Shown piece by piece: positions 9,501 through 12,517 of a stretch of DNA of 12,517 nucleotides (positions are counted from its first letter, which is position 1; each line of letters opens with the position of its first letter). Origin of the DNA: Paraglomus occultum. Taxonomy: Eukaryota > Glomeromycota > Glomeromycetes > Paraglomerales > Paraglomeraceae. The translations under genes were made by a program, and so were the position numbers. Where the stretch lies: contig CAJVPJ010001081.1 of assembly GCA_910592205.1 (NCBI GenBank), positions 1-12,517 on the forward strand. Direction: 5' to 3'. Below the pieces are notes generated by a model. The model was not told the DNA's origin. It saw only the letters and a list, made by a program, of their open reading frames with translations, and did not search any database.

Positions 9501-10009
9501 TTGAAAGCAATTGGCTATGTCTAACCTTTTTATTGACAATTAAGACAATCGCATAATGTATTACAATGATATCGGAAAATTAAGTGGTCTGGCTTATCGA
9601 GAGTTATTCGTTATAATCTGGTCGAGTTACGACTTATCGCAATTTTATATGTGTTGCAATTATTCAAAAAAAGGAAAATACTTATATGTATTATTTATTA
9701 TTAGATTTATAGTCTTCTCTCTTCTCTAAACAATAATTACTGCTTTATTTTTAGTTTATATATTTCTGATGTAACGCTATGTCTAATAATGAATTTCGTA
9801 TTTGACAGTGTTTAACTGAAAACCTTAATACTTATATTATGCCTAATGCAATTGCGCCAGGCACGTGATAGTAGCTCTTCTGCTGATGTTGCGGTGGCGA
9901 CCGATTTACCGTAATCATCTGGTTGAAACAGGTGATCGCATGACGTGTACTTGTATTACATAAAAAAGCATAACAAAAAAATTTTTTTCGATAACTCAAT
10001 CTTGTTTAA
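6584..10009. other. Long AT-rich region without supported genes
   Basis: About 3.4 kb in which I could not chain exons into a recognisable protein. The longest relevant open frame is 7592-7819 (+, 75 codons, no ATG at its left edge, with IRGLPVLVNVNALFDRL); it may be an isolated exon or chance. An 18-codon frame at 6750-6803 begins MGGKYSKTE. A CACGTG palindrome lies at about 9862. An imperfect hairpin is listed separately. No tRNA or rRNA gene was seen. Given the short exons elsewhere in the window, absence of a gene is not proven. Confidence 0.45.
9034..9070. repeat. Imperfect inverted repeat (hairpin)
   Basis: The left arm CGACAAGTCGG and the right arm CCGACTTATCG are complementary at ten of eleven positions, separated by 15 bases that contain a further small GGA/TCC stem. 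The outer half-site CGACTTATCG occurs again at 9630-9639. It could be the subterminal or terminal repeat of a small non-autonomous transposon, or a structured RNA or terminator-like element. Only the palindrome itself is seen. Confidence 0.6.
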
Positions 10010-10201
10010 ACCCCTTTACTGTGCAAGACGCGTTATTATTTTTTTTCCTGTTCATTTAGTCGTCCGTCATGCCACGTTGAAAAACTACAACCAAGACCGT
10101 TTACTCAAACCGACGCTAAAAACCCAGAGAAACTGACCAACGTGAAGGTCCACACTGATGACGCGTATTTTGTTCGAAAGACGCGAGAGGAAAACGTTTG
10201 A
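10010..10201 (+). other. Unidentified open frame without ATG, next to element remains
   Basis: One + strand frame is open for 63 codons to TGA at 10199-10201, reading HVEKLQPRPFTQTDAKNPEK and then LTNVKVHTDDAYFVRKTRE. Base composition here is noticeably less AT-rich than in the preceding 3 kb. A second frame gives an ATG at 10158 (MTRILFERRERKTFEDE) followed at once by a donor-like GTAAGG (10210). I know no family for either. Its position beside the integrase remnant suggests a piece of a repeated element. Confidence 0.25.
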
Positions 10202-10255
10202 AGACGAGGTAAGGATTCTTACTGGGTGAATTCTTGAGTGTCTGTGCCCAAAGTT

Positions 10256-10275
10256 ACGCTGCCACTAGGTGTAAA
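10256..10275. repeat. 20-base direct repeat, copy 1
   Basis: The 20-mer ACGCTGCCACTAGGTGTAAA is found here and again at 10349-10368, 93 bases apart. As 93 is a multiple of three, both copies sit in the same frame: + strand TLPLGV, - strand LHLVAA. It lies just beyond the degraded C-terminal end of the integrase remnant. Confidence 0.85.
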
Positions 10276-10348
10276 AATCGGATATCTTGAAAGCGCATCG
10301 GGCCACATGTTGTGGATCGTTTACCTTTCGGTATACGTATCCGAAGGG

Positions 10349-10368
10349 ACGCTGCCACTAGGTGTAAA
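10349..10368. repeat. 20-base direct repeat, copy 2
   Basis: Exact second copy of the 20-mer at 10256-10275. The sequence on either side (AAAGTT versus AAGGG before, AATCGG versus TCGCGG after) is only weakly similar, so the exact duplication is short. This fits a decayed tandem repeat or a repeated insertion footprint. Confidence 0.85.
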
Positions 10369-10519
10369 TCGCGGTTTTTCAACAAAACCCCTGTTACCGA
10401 AAAGACGTCAAGCCAAATTTGGCTTTCTGTGGTGAATAGGATACGTTTGGCAATCGTGGTTCCGGCGATCGTCGCTGGGTAACATAGCTGCACTGTCGAT
10501 ACGATTTTACTGCATGTGA

Positions 10520-11339
10520 ACGTTCGATATCCGTTCCATTCGGCGTTAGCAAGTAAATATCGAACTGTGTCACCTTTATTTAACTTTTCTTCATTATTTC
10601 CAACTGGACGTTTATATTTTGTAGATGGCCTAGATTCAACTCTTTCTAATCCGATTGCTATTGCTGGAGCTAAACCCCACCTCGAAGATCCCGGGCTCTA
10701 ATGAGACGTGTTGGATAATTATTTAAATAATCGAGAACTTTGGGTAAATGTTTATCCCATGCGCTTATTAATTTGGGATTTGAAGATAGAGATTCAACTG
10801 CGTATTGGATTTATATAACATTTGCGCAAGCGTCTTATTAAATCGTTCTACAATTGCTAGCCCTCGATGACTATAGAGTCCAATTACTCGAATTGTGACA
10901 TTATGCGCTTCCATTAGCTGACTTGCCGATTTTTTGAATTCCGTCCCTCCATCACATTGTAGAAGTGTCGGGTACGTAAGAGGGTTATTGGGATTATCAT
11001 AAATTTTCTTAAATGCTTTAGCAACTATTTTTTGACGCCAACGGTATGGAATGTTTGAATCTACTGGCGACATCTACAACGTTAAGAGCCCATTTGAATC
11101 TATTTTTATGCACTTTATCTCTTGGAATATCTCTTCTCGGTGGCGGAGCGTATTTTTGCCATTCATTCTGATTTATGAGCCAGTCACGCACTTTCTCGAA
11201 TGGAAATGAAATCCTTCCCGTGCAAGATCCTTCATAAGCTCTGAGGATTAGAGTGATATCCAGTGGGTTGATAGAACATTAGTCCACAACATAGAGCTAT
11301 TTTCTCATCGGGATCTATATATACAGTAGGAACGCTCAT
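10520..11339 (-). pseudogene. Integrase (rve, DDE-type) pseudogene
   Basis: The frame begins at ATG 11339 (MSVPTVYIDPDEKIALCCG, then YQPTGYHSNP) and stops at 11232; pieces of the same protein then continue in other frames: LMKDLAREGFHF (about 11240-11195), VRDWLINQNEWQKYAPPP to WALNVVDVASRF (about 11195-11018), VAKAFKKIYDNP to LAQMLYK (about 11025-10810), LISAWDKHLPKVLDYLNNYP (about 10800-10670) and VESRPSTKYKRPVG to GDTVRYLLANAEW (10670 to about 10520). The integrase core is visible: the second Asp in CDGGTEF and a Glu in VERFNKTL with 34 residues between them, near the usual D35E spacing. The expected first Asp block before WALNVVDVASR looks shortened. The C-terminal KGDTVRYLL part resembles an SH3-like DNA-binding tail and then degrades. 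At least four frameshifts make it inactive. Confidence 0.85.
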
Positions 11340-11550
11340 ATTTCAGATAGCATTGAAATAATATTAAAAATTATTAATATACGCTATTTAGTATGTTGCA
11401 TTTTTTCGTCTTTTCAGTGTGTAATCACGGCCATACGGCTGAGATATTAATTACTTTGAGATTCAAAAAGATTGTCATTATCTATATAATCGATGTATAT
11501 TACACTGCACGTTAAATTATCACGACAAAAAAATTTTCAGTCAAATAGGA
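11340..11550. promoter_or_regulatory. Short intergenic spacer between divergent element genes
   Basis: The 211 bases between the two outward-facing start codons are AT-rich and could act as a bidirectional promoter for the element. Within them, 11427-11444 (ACGGCCATACGGCTGAGA) is unusually GC-rich and shares the word ACGGCCATA with the 5' end of many eukaryotic 5S rRNAs. Promoter function is inferred from position only. Confidence 0.35.
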
Positions 11551-12517
11551 ATGGCGACTCAAACTCCCACTCCTCCAACGCTAAGAATGGATAACCTTGT
11601 CGCGCATATACAATATAAATCACTTCTGTCGGATGATCAGAGAATTTTTAGAATATATCCCTCAGAATAATAGAGTTGCAATTGAGCGGGCGTTAACAAA
11701 TCTCACAAATGCTTACAACCCGTCTCAAAATGAGATAGTAAGACTGAGCAGTGATTTAGCACAATCAATAGAAAATGAGCGAATTGCAAATGAAGATGCT
11801 ATGGGTTGGCAGGATTATAATGCAGATTTGCTAGTTGTATGGAATAAGTGTGTTGAAAAATAAATGGCGAACAAAAAGGCGCATTTTTGGAAAGTAAACT
11901 GCGAAATTTTACTGACAAATTTTCAATTGTCCAAAGCCAAGCACATGAAATGGAGACACAGGTCAAAAGTTACGCGTGAAAAATATAACAAGTGGAAACT
12001 TAGAACAAAGCTAGTCCATGATGCTAATTTAGAATTAGAAGAGCGAATTAATTTTTTAACTCTGAGATTTTAGATTTACAGAATAATAATCAGCATACAG
12101 GCATGGCAGGATATGCACCTCCAAAACTTCGTGGTGAAGATCCAGCAGTGTTTATAAGAGATTTACGACAATGGTGTGAGGCTTCTCCCAATCACAACCC
12201 AAATGCGGCATCAAAACCGAATTCGCATTGATGGGCTATTTGAAGCTTGTTTAGAAGACTATGCTAAGGATTGGTATGAAATGAGATTAAAGGTAAAAAT
12301 TGGCAATTGCAGAATATTAGTGATAATACGGGTCTTGCAGATCTTGGCGCTATCAATGGATTGGCCAACAATAATGCATTACGTGCTATTAATGTCAATC
12401 AGTTTAGAGGCGGAGCTCTTCATATAAGAAATACTGTACCAGCCAATAATAATAATAATGCAATCACTGATCCACTAGTACCCGCTCACACTGTATGGGA
12501 TGAAGACTGGTCGATTT
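11551..12517 (+). pseudogene. Gag-like (retrotransposon capsid type) pseudogene, partial
   Basis: Starts at ATG 11551 (MATQTPTPPTLRMDN) after an A-rich leader. The frame slips near 11625-11635, then reads IREFLEYIPQNNRVAIERAL and a charged, probably coiled-coil stretch to a TAA at 11861-11863; the same frame resumes with MANKKAHFWKV. Further pieces: IVQSQAHEMETQVKSYA, LVHDANLELEERINFL, AGYAPPKLRGEDPAVFIRDL (ATG 12103), LFEACLEDYAKDWYEMRL, and NISDNTGLADLGAINGL to HTVWDEDW, open at the window edge. The APPKLRGEDPAVFIRDL and ACLEDYAKDWYEM blocks are typical of Ty3-type gag capsid regions. At least five frameshifts and one nonsense codon were counted, so it is not functional as it stands. No zinc knuckle is seen; it may lie beyond the edge. 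Confidence 0.82.

Larger units (their letters stand above)
10520..12517. mobile_element. Decayed mobile element(s): integrase and gag-like remnants, head-to-head
   Basis: The block combines an integrase pseudogene on the - strand and a gag-like pseudogene on the + strand, their starts about 211 bases apart. Both are rich in frameshifts, consistent with old, inactive copies. No long terminal repeat, polypurine tract or tRNA primer site was recognised, and no reverse transcriptase is seen inside the window; the right part runs off the edge. Protein style and base use fit repeat families I associate with Rhizophagus, a memory-based inference. Whether this is one element with divergent genes or two separate insertions cannot be settled here. 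Confidence 0.7.

Noticed and set aside
9850-9955. 39-codon - strand open stretch with YYHVPGAIALG and a CACGTG palindrome
   Set aside because: No start or splice context and a six-base palindrome is common; not enough for a gene or promoter call.
10520-12517. A complete LTR retrotransposon
   Set aside because: No LTR pair, primer binding site or reverse transcriptase is seen, and the two genes point in opposite directions.

Overview
The window looks like nuclear DNA of a fungus, most likely an arbuscular mycorrhizal fungus (Glomeromycotina, Rhizophagus-like). The evidence is AT-rich sequence, genes cut into many short exons by mostly 66-101-base introns, and a decayed gag-like and integrase-like element that resembles, from memory, repeat families common in Rhizophagus. 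No bacterial operon structure, ribosome binding sites, tRNA, rRNA gene or CRISPR array was seen. The genus is an inference; the eukaryotic gene structure is read directly from the sequence.

Two genes are well supported once spliced by eye. On the + strand (1713-3570) lies a complete ten-exon gene for the queuosine 5'-phosphate N-glycosylase/hydrolase Qng1 (DUF2419 family), predicted at 347 residues, which frees queuine for tRNA modification. On the - strand (5005-3906) lies a complete five-exon gene for the protein alpha-N-terminal methyltransferase NTMT1/Tae1, predicted at 249 residues, which methylates Xaa-Pro-Lys N-termini such as those of ribosomal proteins. They are convergent, about 335 bases apart, and both concern translation. 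Four of their thirteen introns appear to begin with GC instead of GT, and Qng1 contains a 10-nucleotide micro-exon.

Left of Qng1, a tentative small four-exon gene (1509-912, - strand) would share a 200-base divergent promoter with it. Right of NTMT1, 5875-6583 holds a possible unidentified - strand gene, uncertain because of an in-frame TAG and a competing reading on the + strand. From about 6.6 to 10.0 kb I see only AT-rich sequence with short open frames and one imperfect hairpin.

The right end (about 10.0-12.5 kb) is mobile-element debris: a 20-base direct repeat pair, an integrase pseudogene on the - strand (11339 to about 10520) and a gag-like pseudogene on the + strand (11551 to the window edge). 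The two are head-to-head with about 211 bases between their start codons, and both carry several frameshifts; the gag-like frame also has a nonsense codon. That divergent layout differs from a standard LTR retrotransposon and may be a distinct element type or two independent insertions.
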